A stretch of 64,000 bases of DNA from an uncultured Ruminococcus sp. (GCA_958403905.1 CATXZD010000007.1:1-64000), one strand, 5' to 3'. Shown: positions 17,104 to 26,100, counted from the stretch's first letter. The notes: generated from the letters alone by a model not told the origin. A program made the numbers and translations.

Positions 17104-17132
17104 TAACATTACTGTGAATTACAGTGATATTA
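17104..17132 (+). promoter_or_regulatory. 29-bp imperfect palindrome upstream of second Shp-like gene
   Basis: TAACATTACTGTGA and the facing TACAGTGATATTA form an inverted repeat with only a few mismatches, in the 87-base gap before the secreted Shp-like gene. It could be a repressor site or an RNA hairpin regulating the distal gene. It is unlike the GTTAGC motif and has no T tract, so it is not a terminator. Confidence 0.45.
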
Positions 17133-17179
17133 CATAAATATTTTATGGCACGAATAGTGCAGAAAGGAGTGCATTAATA

Positions 17180-18112
17180 ATGCATAAGAAAAAATTTAGA
17201 ACAGGCAAAATCGCAGCTGTTTGTACAGCTGCCGTTATGATGGTGTCATCCCTTGGGATAAGTGCGTTTGCCGCAGAATCTCAATCACTTGATGCAGGAA
17301 AGTATACAGTTGATTCAGAACTTTCCTGTTATGTAACAGCAATGGGAGGCATTGAATTCGGTGAACCGCTTCTGTCAAAAACCAAGGTAACCGTAAATGA
17401 TGACGGTACTGCAAAGTTTGACTTAAGTTTTACAAAGAGCAGTGTTACAATCTACGGCATTACATGCGATACTTTTATCGACTCAACTGCCAATGGTGCA
17501 GTTCTTAATTATAAAGATGGCTCTGAGTGGAAAACTGCTGAATATACTTTAAGCGATGATACGGCTCTCAATGCCAACAATGAGGCTGTACATTATGTTG
17601 ATTCAATGTCTTTTACGGTATCATCTCTTACTGATACATATAATCTCGGTATGTATGTAAACAGTAATGTAATGGGCGTACAGTTCGGCGGCAGCGACAG
17701 CGAAAAATATCAGGCAACTCTTACAGTTGACTGGAGCAGTGCAGCAGAAGTTAAAACAGCAGACAAAACATCTTCACAGAGTGCAACAGTAAAATACAGC
17801 GTTGGAGAGGGCTACGAGGTTAGCATTCCTGCTGAAATCTCAGTTGATACTGAAACAAAAACAGGAAATTACTCAATAGAAGCAAAGAACTTTGTATTGC
17901 CTGAAAACGCTTATGTTACAGTAACAGCTAACGAAAGCGGTTCACTTTCTAACGGAAAGGACAGCCTTGCATTTACAAACGAACTTGCATCCGGCAATCT
18001 CAAGAAGACAGGTGATAAGCTAAGCGGTAAAGTTACAGTAACAGATAATCCTGCATCTGCGGGAGAATATTCAGGCACAGTAGACTTTACAATCAACTAC
18101 TTTGCTGAATAA
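17180..18112 (+). CDS. Secreted Shp-like heme-binding protein (hemophore candidate)
   Basis: The product has 310 residues: signal peptide (1-32, cleavage after SAFA), Shp-like domain (about 37-185) with TAMGGIEFG (M55) and NVMGVQFGG (M165) as probable axial ligands and C50/C96, then a second beta domain (about 200-310) beginning VGEGYEVSIPAEISVD. The heme domain is closely similar to that of the 13039 protein, indicating duplication within the operon. It has no membrane anchor, LPXTG or lipobox, so it should be released or held by a partner, perhaps the 16613 protein. AAAGGAG precedes ATG 17180. A terminator follows. Confidence 0.78.
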   Translation: MHKKKFRTGKIAAVCTAAVMMVSSLGISAFAAESQSLDAGKYTVDSELSCYVTAMGGIEFGEPLLSKTKVTVNDDGTAKFDLSFTKSSVTIYGITCDTFIDSTANGAVLNYKDGSEWKTAEYTLSDDTALNANNEAVHYVDSMSFTVSSLTDTYNLGMYVNSNVMGVQFGGSDSEKYQATLTVDWSSAAEVKTADKTSSQSATVKYSVGEGYEVSIPAEISVDTETKTGNYSIEAKNFVLPENAYVTVTANESGSLSNGKDSLAFTNELASGNLKKTGDKLSGKVTVTDNPASAGEYSGTVDFTINYFAE

Positions 18113-18136
18113 TTATATAGATAAGAAAAGTTATAA

Positions 18137-18172
18137 AAAGGTGGCGCATTTTGATAAGATGCACCACCTTTT
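18137..18172 (+). terminator. Terminator of heme-capture operon
   Basis: AAAGGTGGCGCAT and ATGCACCACCTTTT form a 12-bp stem with a short loop and T-run. It separates the heme operon from the next promoter. Confidence 0.88.
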
Positions 18173-18217
18173 GCATTTGGTTCACGTCGTTTAAAATGAA
18201 AAATTTTCTTATGAATC

Positions 18218-18320
18218 TTGACATAAAAATACTTTTTGGTATAATGTATAATTGAGTTAGCGGACGCTAATTGATTGGTGTTCACTATTATTTTTTGTTT
18301 TAAAGTTAGCTTTAACTAAC
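18218..18320 (+). promoter_or_regulatory. Promoter with two GTTAGC operators for ABC/ECF operon
   Basis: TTGACA (18218-18223), 16 bp, TATAAT (18240-18245) is a near-consensus sigma-A promoter. GTTAGC-GGAC-GCTAAT (18256-18271) overlaps the early transcribed region and GTTAGC-TTTA-ACTAAC (18305-18320) lies 49 bp further. The placement predicts repression by blocking initiation or early elongation. This is the third promoter with this arrangement. Confidence 0.8.
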
Positions 18321-18372
18321 TGAATATTTCCATATTTTTATTCAAAATTCATAGGTAAGGTCGGGATAAAAA

Positions 18373-20115
18373 ATGATGATAAACAAACGGTTGATAAATA
18401 CTGTGGGGGAGAGTAAAAAATACATTGCAGGAAATGTAGTTCTGCAATGGTTCTCGCTTGGTGCTAACATTGTTATGATGTTCAGCATAACAAAATTGCT
18501 TGAAAGTCTGTTTTATATGACGGTGACTCCGGCAATGATGACAGTCTGTGCAGTTTCCATTTTTGCGGCAATTATAGTTCGTTTTTTGTGTACATCTTAT
18601 TCCTCAAAAATGAGCTACCTGTCATCAAAAGCAGTTAAAAAGTCGCTTCGAGAGCTGATTTACAAAAAACTTTTAAGGCTTGGTTCTTCTTACAAAGAAA
18701 AGGTAACCACCTCAGAGGTTGTTCAAGTTGCCGTCGAGGGAGTTGACCAGCTTGAAACATATTTCGGCGCATATCTTCCGCAGTTTTTCTACGCGATGCT
18801 TGCACCGCTCACGCTGTTTGCAGTGCTTAGCTTTGTAAATATTCTTTCGGCTGTAGTACTGCTTATTTGTGTTCCGCTTATTCCTATAGCAATAGCCGCC
18901 GTTCAGACTTGGGCAAAAAAGCTCCTTTCAAAGTATTGGGGACAATATACGGCGCTCGGCGATACATTCCTTGAAAACTTGCAGGGACTTACTACATTAA
19001 AGATTTATCAGTCCGATAAATTTAAGAACGATGAGATGAATGTCGAGTCCGAAAAATTCAGAAAAATTACAATGAAGGTACTGACAATGCAGCTAAACTC
19101 CATAACGATTATGGATTTAATAGCCTACGGCGGTGCGGCGCTCGGAATAATTATGGCGGTTTCGCAGTACGGTGCAGGAAATGTTTCTCTGTCGGGTTGC
19201 CTGCTTATTATCCTTTTGTCAGCTGATTTCTTCATTCCAATGCGCCAGCTCGGAAGTTTTTTCCATATTGCAATGAACGGTATGGCGGCAAGCGACAAGA
19301 TTTTTAAATTGCTTGATTTGCCTGATGATAACAAAATAAATACCTCAGCATTCCCGAAAGACTGCGATATTAACTGCAATAATCTTTGCTTTTCATATGA
19401 CGAGAACCGTGAAATTCTGCACAAAATCAATATTCAGTTTCCTTGCGGAAGCTTTACTGCAATTGTGGGTGAGAGCGGATGCGGAAAATCAACTGTTGCC
19501 TCGATTTTAATGGGACGAAATAAAAATTACAGAGGTTCTGTTACCATTGGTAATGCTGAACTTTGTGATATTTCCGAAGATGACCTGATGAAGAATATAA
19601 CATACATAAGTCACAACAGCTACCTTTTTAAGGGAACGGTCAGAGAAAATCTGCTTATGGGCAAGAGCAACGCCACCGAAAAAGAAATGTGGGAGGTTTT
19701 AAATCAGGCAAAGCTTTCCGATTTTCTGAAAAGTGAGAACGGACTTGATACAATGCTCAACGAGAAAGCATCAAACCTGTCGGGCGGTCAATGCCAAAGG
19801 CTCGCTCTTGCACGTGCACTCCTGCATAACAGTCAGGTGTATATCTTTGACGAGGCAACCTCAAATATTGATGTTGAGAGTGAAAACGATATAGTTGAGC
19901 AAATCCATAAGATTGCAAAGAGCAAAACGGTGATTATGATTTCGCACCGTCTTGCAAATACGGTGGACGCCGATAAAATCTTCGTTATGGATAACGGCAA
20001 TATTGTCGAGAGCGGAACACATTCGCAATTGCTCCAAAATGACGGCGCCTATGCAAAGCTTTGGAGTGCTCAGCAAAACCTTGAGAATTATGCTAAGGAC
20101 GGTGAAGTGAAATGA
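18373..20115 (+). CDS. Exporter-fold ABC half-transporter, subunit 1 (CydD-like)
   Basis: The 580-residue protein has an N-terminal six-helix exporter domain (about 15-310) and a C-terminal ATPase with Walker A GESGCGKST, signature LSGGQCQRLALARAL and Walker B VYIFDEATSNID. It overlaps the next half-transporter by ATGA, so the two form a heterodimer. The exporter fold covers CydDC (cysteine/glutathione export) but also the siderophore importers IrtAB and YbtPQ. Control by the GTTAGC operators and linkage to a YgbA protein and an ECF transporter favour an iron-related role. The direction of transport cannot be told from sequence. Confidence 0.85.
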   Translation: MMINKRLINTVGESKKYIAGNVVLQWFSLGANIVMMFSITKLLESLFYMTVTPAMMTVCAVSIFAAIIVRFLCTSYSSKMSYLSSKAVKKSLRELIYKKLLRLGSSYKEKVTTSEVVQVAVEGVDQLETYFGAYLPQFFYAMLAPLTLFAVLSFVNILSAVVLLICVPLIPIAIAAVQTWAKKLLSKYWGQYTALGDTFLENLQGLTTLKIYQSDKFKNDEMNVESEKFRKITMKVLTMQLNSITIMDLIAYGGAALGIIMAVSQYGAGNVSLSGCLLIILLSADFFIPMRQLGSFFHIAMNGMAASDKIFKLLDLPDDNKINTSAFPKDCDINCNNLCFSYDENREILHKINIQFPCGSFTAIVGESGCGKSTVASILMGRNKNYRGSVTIGNAELCDISEDDLMKNITYISHNSYLFKGTVRENLLMGKSNATEKEMWEVLNQAKLSDFLKSENGLDTMLNEKASNLSGGQCQRLALARALLHNSQVYIFDEATSNIDVESENDIVEQIHKIAKSKTVIMISHRLANTVDADKIFVMDNGNIVESGTHSQLLQNDGAYAKLWSAQQNLENYAKDGEVK

Positions 20116-21770
20116 AAAAACGCAGTAATTTTTCCGTAATGGCTCGACTTATCGGACTTGTAAAGCCGCTTACGGGCTATATGATACTTGCAATTTTGAT
20201 GGGTATAATCGGCAACCTCTGCGCAACGTTTATTACAATTTTCGGAGGTTATGCAATACTTGATTTGCTCGAGTTTTCCGTTCCGATAACAATGACAGTT
20301 GCTTTTGTCAGCGTAGTAATCTTCGCCGTGTTGAGAGGTGTTCTGCGTTATGCCGAGCAGGCGTGTAATCACTATATTGCGTTCAAACTACTTGCGCTGA
20401 TTCGTGACAAGGTGTTCAAAGCATTGCGCAGGCTCTGTCCTGCAAAACTTGAAAGCAAAGACAAGGGTAATCTTATTTCGGTAATAACTTCCGACATTGA
20501 ATTGCTCGAGGTGTTCTACGCACACACAATTTCACCGTCTGCGATTGCTTTGGTGTTTTCCGTATTTATGTGTATTTTCATAGGATGCTACCACCCGATT
20601 TTAAGCCTTATCTCGGCTGTTGCATATGTAGTTGTCGGTATAATAATTCCTGTAATAACTTCAAAACTCAGTGGTGACAACGGAATGAATTTCCGAAAAA
20701 AGTCGGGAGAACTGAGCAGCTTTGTGCTTGACAGCCTGAGGGGACTTTCGGAAATAATTCAATATGGCACAGGAGTAAAGCGTGTTAAAGAAATGAACAG
20801 AAAAACCGATGAGCTTTCAATTGAGGAAAAGAGCATGAAGGTAATTTCGGGGCGCAATATGGCTGTTACCAATACGGTAATTCTGCTATTTGATATTGCA
20901 ATTCTGTTTGCGTCAGCCTTGCTTTATCAGAACGGACAGATAGGCTTTGACGGAGTGCTTATCCCCATAATTGCGCTGATGAGTTCCTTTGGCCCTGTTG
21001 TTGCTCTGGCAAACCTCGGCAGTACATTGCAGAATACCTTTGCCGCAGGAAACCGTGTGCTTGACATTCTCGAGGAAATTCCCGAGGTTAAGGAAATCAG
21101 CGGAAATAAAAACATAACTTTCAGCGGTGCAAGTGCAGAGAATATTACATTTTCATACGGTGAAGAAACAATACTTTCAGATATTTCTGTAAATATCCCT
21201 CAAGGCAGAATTGTAGGGATAACCGGAAGAAGCGGAAGCGGAAAGTCCACTTTGCTCAAACTTTTTATGCGTTTCTGGAATGTACAAAGCGGCAAAATCA
21301 GAATTTCAGAAACCGATATTGACAATATAAATACCAAAAATCTGTGTGAAATGGAAAGTTTTGTAACGCAGGAAACTCATCTTTTCCACGACAGCATTAA
21401 AAATAATATGCGTATAGCAAAACTTGATGCAACAGACGAAGAAATCATTGATGCTTGCAAAAAAGCCTCTGTTCACGACTTCATTATGAGTCTGCCGAAC
21501 GGTTATGATACGCAGGTGGGTGAGCTTGGCGATACGCTTTCGGGCGGTGAACGCCAGCGTATAGGACTGGCAAGGGCATTTTTGCACAATGCGCCGTTTA
21601 TGCTCCTTGACGAACCTACAAGCAATCTTGACAGCCTCAACGAAGCGGTGATTTTAAAATCTCTGCGCGAAGAGTCCGACGGCAGAACGGTGGTTCTTGT
21701 GTCGCACAGACAGTCAACTATGCGCATTGCCGATAAAATTTACTCTGTTGAAAATGGGAGAGTAAGCTGA
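20112..21770 (+). CDS. Exporter-fold ABC half-transporter, subunit 2 (CydC-like)
   Basis: The product has 552 residues: a six-helix membrane domain (about 10-305), then an ATPase with Walker A GRSGSGKST, Q-loop TQETHLF, signature LSGGERQRIGLARAF and Walker B FMLLDEPTSNLD. Both subunits have intact Walker B glutamates, so the dimer could have two active sites. Its start overlaps the stop of subunit 1 and its stop overlaps the YgbA-type gene start. Functional alternatives are as for subunit 1. Confidence 0.85.
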   Translation: MKKRSNFSVMARLIGLVKPLTGYMILAILMGIIGNLCATFITIFGGYAILDLLEFSVPITMTVAFVSVVIFAVLRGVLRYAEQACNHYIAFKLLALIRDKVFKALRRLCPAKLESKDKGNLISVITSDIELLEVFYAHTISPSAIALVFSVFMCIFIGCYHPILSLISAVAYVVVGIIIPVITSKLSGDNGMNFRKKSGELSSFVLDSLRGLSEIIQYGTGVKRVKEMNRKTDELSIEEKSMKVISGRNMAVTNTVILLFDIAILFASALLYQNGQIGFDGVLIPIIALMSSFGPVVALANLGSTLQNTFAAGNRVLDILEEIPEVKEISGNKNITFSGASAENITFSYGEETILSDISVNIPQGRIVGITGRSGSGKSTLLKLFMRFWNVQSGKIRISETDIDNINTKNLCEMESFVTQETHLFHDSIKNNMRIAKLDATDEEIIDACKKASVHDFIMSLPNGYDTQVGELGDTLSGGERQRIGLARAFLHNAPFMLLDEPTSNLDSLNEAVILKSLREESDGRTVVLVSHRQSTMRIADKIYSVENGRVS

Positions 21771-22111
21771 TGAAAGATGTTGAAAGTAAGCGTGAGCGTG
21801 AAAAGAAGCTTGTGTCGCAGATGGTAAGGCTATACTGCCGCAAAAAGCACAAAACCCAAAACGGTCTTTGTCCCGTGTGCGGAGAACTTGATGAGTATGC
21901 AAAACTGCGAAGCGACAAATGTCCCTTTATGGAAACAAAAACCTTTTGCTCAAACTGCAAGGTGCATTGCTATAAGCCTGAAATGCGTGAGAAAATACGA
22001 GATGTAATGCGCTTTTCGGGGCCGAGAATGATGCTAAATCATCCTATTCTCGTGGTAAGACATATGATAGAAAGCCAAAAAGAGAAGAAAAGATTGGAGA
22101 ATAAAGAATGA
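21770..22111 (+). CDS. YgbA family protein (nitrous-oxide-stimulated promoter family)
   Basis: This 113-residue, Cys-rich protein has an N-terminal basic helix (SQMVRLYCRKKH), then CPVCGELDEYA, DKCPFMETKTFCSNCKVHCY and a conserved tail MRFSGPRMMLNHPILVVRHMI. This is the YgbA_NO pattern (Pfam name nitrous oxide-stimulated promoter). At least seven cysteines in CxxC and related spacings suggest a metal or Fe-S site. The biochemical role is not established. It is embedded with 1 to 4 base overlaps between the ABC pair and the ECF module, so it is an integral part of this operon and not a chance neighbour. Confidence 0.85.
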   Translation: MKDVESKREREKKLVSQMVRLYCRKKHKTQNGLCPVCGELDEYAKLRSDKCPFMETKTFCSNCKVHCYKPEMREKIRDVMRFSGPRMMLNHPILVVRHMIESQKEKKRLENKE

Positions 22112-22671
22112 AAGAAAAACTTTTTGAACCATTTAAGGTAAAGGATATTGTATTTTTAGCGATTATTTCGGCGATAACGCTTTGTACCTGTGCAGTAATG
22201 CCGCTTGTCTCAAGTCTGCAAACTGTTGTTTTCGGAATTGCACAGGTAGTAACGAGTTTGCAAATTTCAATTTTCTTTGCAATAGGACTGATTAAGACGG
22301 GTAAGACAGGCGCATTATTCATAATGTCGCTGTTAACGGGACTTTTTCAGCTTATGATGGCACCTCCTATGTTCTTTTCAAATATCATCATCGGACTGTT
22401 GATTGAAATACTTATAGCGATGATTTTCAAAGGTTACAAGAAAGACATAGCCGTATTCTTTGCTGTTGTGCTGTACAATACCCTTTCACTGCCGTTTAAC
22501 TATATTTACAACCTTTTATTTGGCAGAGAGGCAATGGCGGCAGTTGCGACTAAGGCACCGTGGATTACCGTCGGAATGACGCTTGCTGTTATCGCAATCT
22601 CGGCACTCGGTGCATTTATTGGAATAAAGATTTCAAAAGAACTTAAAAAATCGGGAGCTATGAAAAAATGA
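22108..22671 (+). CDS. ECF transporter S component (MptD/Trep_Strep-like)
   Basis: The product has 187 residues with five or six membrane segments and a short basic end. The N-terminus FEPFKVKDIVFLAIISAIT is typical of S components annotated as MptD family. S components bind the substrate and sit on the shared T and ATPase modules encoded by the next two genes. The substrate is unknown. In Staphylococcus lugdunensis an ECF transporter scavenges heme, and the operator-defined iron link here makes heme or a related tetrapyrrole a reasonable guess. Confidence 0.78.
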   Translation: MKEKLFEPFKVKDIVFLAIISAITLCTCAVMPLVSSLQTVVFGIAQVVTSLQISIFFAIGLIKTGKTGALFIMSLLTGLFQLMMAPPMFFSNIIIGLLIEILIAMIFKGYKKDIAVFFAVVLYNTLSLPFNYIYNLLFGREAMAAVATKAPWITVGMTLAVIAISALGAFIGIKISKELKKSGAMKK

Positions 22672-23345
22672 GCGAAAAACTGTTGGTGAAAAAAACTGTC
22701 TATCCGTTAATCGGTCTTCTCTCGTCTGTAATAATTATTGTTTTCGGACTGATAGCGGCAAAAAATATGTCGTGTATTTTCTTCCTTGGAGGAATGTGGC
22801 TGTTGTTTTTGTTGTTCGGTTATTGGCGCTCCTGTCTGGCTGTTATACCGATTGCAGTTGTTATGTGTGCAATTTTTGCAGGAATTACATATGCGATTTC
22901 AGGTGACGCTCAGGCAACACTTGCATCGGTTAACCGTATTCTTGCTGTTTGTATAGCCGTTATTCCTGGCATTGCATTGTCACCGATTGTTCTTGTTCGA
23001 AATTTTTCGGCACTCAGACTTCCTCGTATGCTAACGCTAGGTATGATGATAACGCTGACATTTTTTCCGCTTCTCGGTACAGAAGTGCGGCAGGTGCGTG
23101 AAGCAATGAAAACACGAGGTGCAGGAAGTCTTTTAAGTCCGAAAATTTTCTACCGTGCATTTCTGATTCCTCTTGTAATGCGCCTTGTAAATATATCAGA
23201 CACGCTTGCACTGTCGGTTGAAACAAGAGGATTTTCAAATAATGCAGAGGATTGTTCGGTATATAAAACTGTAAGGCTAAGAGCGGTTGACATTATATTT
23301 TTATTGCTCGTTTTATCGGGTGCAGTTTCGGTGGTAATACTATGA
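22668..23345 (+). CDS. ECF transporter T component
   Basis: The 225-residue membrane protein has about five helices and the EcfT coupling motifs: REAMKTRGAG (residues about 144-153) and, later, LSVETRGFSN. These A-R-G type helices contact the ATPases. It overlaps the S component by ATGA and the ATPase gene by 4 bases. It completes the dedicated (group I) ECF module of this operon. Confidence 0.87.
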   Translation: MSEKLLVKKTVYPLIGLLSSVIIIVFGLIAAKNMSCIFFLGGMWLLFLLFGYWRSCLAVIPIAVVMCAIFAGITYAISGDAQATLASVNRILAVCIAVIPGIALSPIVLVRNFSALRLPRMLTLGMMITLTFFPLLGTEVRQVREAMKTRGAGSLLSPKIFYRAFLIPLVMRLVNISDTLALSVETRGFSNNAEDCSVYKTVRLRAVDIIFLLLVLSGAVSVVIL

Positions 23346-24787
23346 AAGCGATTGAAATGAAAAATATCACATTTTCATATGAAGGCTATGATTCAAAAGT
23401 ACTTAAAAACGCCTGCTTTTCGGTGGAGTACGGCGAGGTGGCTCTATTCTCAGGTTTTTCGGGCGAGGGGAAAAGTACGGTGCTTTCCCTGCTTTCGGGA
23501 ATCATTCCTAATATTACATATGGTGATGTTTCGGGCGAGGTTCTGATAAACGGTGAAAACATAATCGGACGGAAAATGAATGAAGTCTGCCGTAAGGTCG
23601 GTGTGGTTTTGCAGAATGCTGAGTCGCAGATTATACAGCAGCTTGTCGAAGATGAAATCGCTTTCGGGTGCGAAAACTTTGCATTTCCTCGTGATAAAAT
23701 AAAAAAATGTATTGACAGTGCCTGTTCAAAAATGCAGCTTAAACCGCAGTGGAAAACACGAACGCTGTCGGGAGGGCAGAAGCAAAGGTTGATTACAGCG
23801 GCAACTCTTGCAACAGAGCAGAAAATCCTTATATTGGACGAACCCCTCGCAAACCTTGACAAAGAGGGAGCCGCTCTTCTGATGAATACCTTGCGTGAGC
23901 TTGCACATTCGGGTTATGCTGTTTTGGTTGTTGAACACAGGCTTGATATGGTTTTGCCGTATGTTGATACGGTGTGGAGCATTAAAGACGGTACAATCAA
24001 CAAGATTGAAAATAAGCGTGAATATCTTAACAAGCAATCAGCACATATAAAGGACTCCTGTTCTGAAATAAAAAATGATGATACAATTTTCAAATTGAAC
24101 AATGTCGGATTTTCAGTCAAAGGCCGTGAAATTCTTAAGGACATCAGCTTTGAAATAAAAAAAGGAGAGCGTGTTCTGCTGCTCGGTGAAAACGGCTGCG
24201 GAAAAACAACTCTCCTGCGCTTGTTTGCAAAGCTGTACTTGCCTACAAGCGGAAGTATTATTCAAAACGTAGATTCAAAATTAGGTCAGAGGTCAAAGGG
24301 AACAAGCAAGTGGTTTAAAAAGGTCGGCGTAGTGTATCAGAACCCAAACTATCAGCTGTTTATGCCTACTGTAGAACAGGAAGTGGCTTACGGTGCGCAG
24401 TCGGAGGAATATGCCCGTGAAATTATGCAGATGTTTTCCATCTCTCATCTTGCGCAGCGGCATCCGCAGTCGCTTTCGGAGGGGCAAAAGCGGCGTGTGT
24501 CTATCGCCGCTGTGGTTGCATCTAATCCTTCTGTGCTGCTTTTGGACGAGCCTACGGTCGGTCAAGATTATTCGGGACTAAGCGAAATGGTTCACATTCT
24601 CAATGTGCTTCACCTAAAAAGCGGAAACACAATGATAACAATTACTCACGATATGCGTTGTGCCGAAGCACTTTGCGACCATGCCGTTTGTATCGAAAGC
24701 GGAGTTGTTGCAAATGAAGGCGGCAAAGAGCTTGCACATAATTATTTTTATAATACAGATGTGCTGACAAATCCTTTGCTGAATTAA
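23342..24787 (+). CDS. ECF ATPase, fused EcfA1-EcfA2
   Basis: The 481-residue protein contains two ABC domains. The first has Walker A GFSGEGKST and signature LSGGQKQR with LILDEPLANLD; the second has Walker A GENGCGKTT, a variant signature LSEGQKRR and LLLDEPTVGQD. A fused ATPase pair replaces separate EcfA1 and EcfA2. It is the last gene of a six-gene operon with 1 to 4 base overlaps throughout, ending before a strong terminator. Both Walker B glutamates are present. Confidence 0.9.
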   Translation: MKAIEMKNITFSYEGYDSKVLKNACFSVEYGEVALFSGFSGEGKSTVLSLLSGIIPNITYGDVSGEVLINGENIIGRKMNEVCRKVGVVLQNAESQIIQQLVEDEIAFGCENFAFPRDKIKKCIDSACSKMQLKPQWKTRTLSGGQKQRLITAATLATEQKILILDEPLANLDKEGAALLMNTLRELAHSGYAVLVVEHRLDMVLPYVDTVWSIKDGTINKIENKREYLNKQSAHIKDSCSEIKNDDTIFKLNNVGFSVKGREILKDISFEIKKGERVLLLGENGCGKTTLLRLFAKLYLPTSGSIIQNVDSKLGQRSKGTSKWFKKVGVVYQNPNYQLFMPTVEQEVAYGAQSEEYAREIMQMFSISHLAQRHPQSLSEGQKRRVSIAAVVASNPSVLLLDEPTVGQDYSGLSEMVHILNVLHLKSGNTMITITHDMRCAEALCDHAVCIESGVVANEGGKELAHNYFYNTDVLTNPLLN

Positions 24788-24850
24788 AATGCAATTATTT
24801 CAAATAAGGTCGAAAAATTACAGTGGAGTAAAAAACTGAATATTTTTTAT

Positions 24851-24886
24851 ATACCGTAGTGTTAAATTGCACTGCGGTATTTTTTT
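24851..24886 (+). terminator. Terminator of ABC/ECF operon
   Basis: ATACCGTAGTG and CACTGCGGTAT (24851-24861 with 24870-24880) form an 11-bp stem followed by T6. Confidence 0.9.
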
Positions 24887-25062
24887 CGACTTTTTCTGTC
24901 TTTTTTTACATCGTTCTATATTTATTATTGCAAAGAATATGTTTCAAAAGCTTGCAACTGTTAAAAATAGCTTTTTTTGCTCATAACTGCGAAATTTGTT
25001 TTATTCGAGGACCTCCAGTTCTATTTGAACACAAAAAGTCAAACAGAACGGAGGAAAACATC

Positions 25063-25527
25063 TTGGATAACAACGATGATTATTCATACAGAATTGAAAG
25101 TAAAAATGAAACAGAAAGATATTATGTGTCGTTTGTTAATACTAACAATGAACTTACAGAAACAGAAGTGCCTCAAGATACATTTTTAGCATTGCAGGAG
25201 TTTAACAGAAAACGAGAAGGTATATCTCGCTCTGACCGAAAGCATATTGAAAGAAGCGAGCAAACAGAAATTTCTCTGAATGTAAAAAATATTGCCAAAC
25301 AATTGACTATTGACGAAACAACAATACGCAATATCAGAAACAGCGATTTGCATCAGGTTATAAGCAAGCTGACACAGATTCAGCAAAGAAGAGACAGAAT
25401 GTACTTCTTTGAAGGACAGAAACTCAGAGAAATAGCTGTTTATGAAAATTGCTCCTCACAAGCGGTACATAAATCCATAAAAAGAGGATTGATAAAATTA
25501 CAGGGTATATTATCTAAACTCAATTAG
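25063..25527 (+). CDS. Sigma-70 region 4-like protein of a mobile element
   Basis: The product has 154 residues, with the start at TTG 25063 (GGAGG at 25050-25054, 8 bases away). The N-terminal half is acidic and variable. The C-terminal half (about 95-150) is a helix-turn-helix of sigma region 4 type: LREIAVYENCSSQAVHKSIKRGLIKL. Such short sigma-like proteins accompany serine recombinases on conjugative elements in Firmicutes and may direct element transcription. A headless serine recombinase lies downstream, so this is part of a decayed element. Confidence 0.7.
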   Translation: MDNNDDYSYRIESKNETERYYVSFVNTNNELTETEVPQDTFLALQEFNRKREGISRSDRKHIERSEQTEISLNVKNIAKQLTIDETTIRNIRNSDLHQVISKLTQIQQRRDRMYFFEGQKLREIAVYENCSSQAVHKSIKRGLIKLQGILSKLN

Positions 25528-25609
25528 TAATTTTTGTTTAAAACGCTGAAATTGAAGAAAAATAAAAATTTTTTCAAAAACAGGGTTGAAAAAATGCCTC
25601 TAAGTGTCC

Positions 25610-25648
25610 AAACAGGTGGAAGCGTTAAAAACTTTCGCCTGTTTTTCT
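25610..25648 (+). terminator. Terminator after sigma-like gene
   Basis: AACAGGTGGAAG and CTTTCGCCTGTT pair around a CGTTAAAAA loop and are followed by TTTTCTTT. Confidence 0.75.
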
Positions 25649-25649
25649 T

Positions 25650-26100
25650 TAACTTGCCAGGAAGAAGGACCGGATGTTGTTCTTTGAAAATTAAATATCA
25701 GCACATCAAATACATTCCTTCTGCTGTTCGGAACGGACAAGCCACATGAGCGAACATATTATATATATCTTCAGGACACAGACATTGAACGGCAAATTCA
25801 ATGACGGCGATGACAGGCAGAGGGGATAATGATACTTTCGTCAAGTCAAAAGTCGAGCGTGATAAAACCCTCGCAACCAAAGATGGCGGCCGTGGGAGAT
25901 CCTCACAGTGGTGAAATTCCAATGAGGCTATCAATGCAATAGCCGTCTGATGTGTTCCCGGTTGGGGGATATTGAGGATAAATACCAACCAAAAGGTAAA
26001 GGTTTGAGCTTTTGCTTTAAAGTTAAAAAAGTCTGCATTGAAATTTAATCATTACTCGCCAATTGATTTAAACAGATAAGCAGATGATTGCTAAATAAAC
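25650..26100 (+). other. Long non-coding stretch of mobile-element origin
   Basis: No open frame above about 60 codons with a plausible RBS occurs here. The sequence is less AT-rich than its surroundings (for example CTTCAGGACACAGACATTGA at 25771-25790 and the GGCGGCCGTGGGAG block near 25884). It reads like conserved non-coding element sequence or a structured RNA, but I cannot assign it. From 26283 to 26860 I likewise see only AT-rich spacer and two short hairpins (near 26582-26599 and 26721-26744). Confidence 0.4.

Noticed and set aside
25698..25988. 96-codon minus-strand frame in the non-coding element stretch
   Set aside because: No RBS, no recognisable motif, and biased composition; more likely non-coding element sequence.
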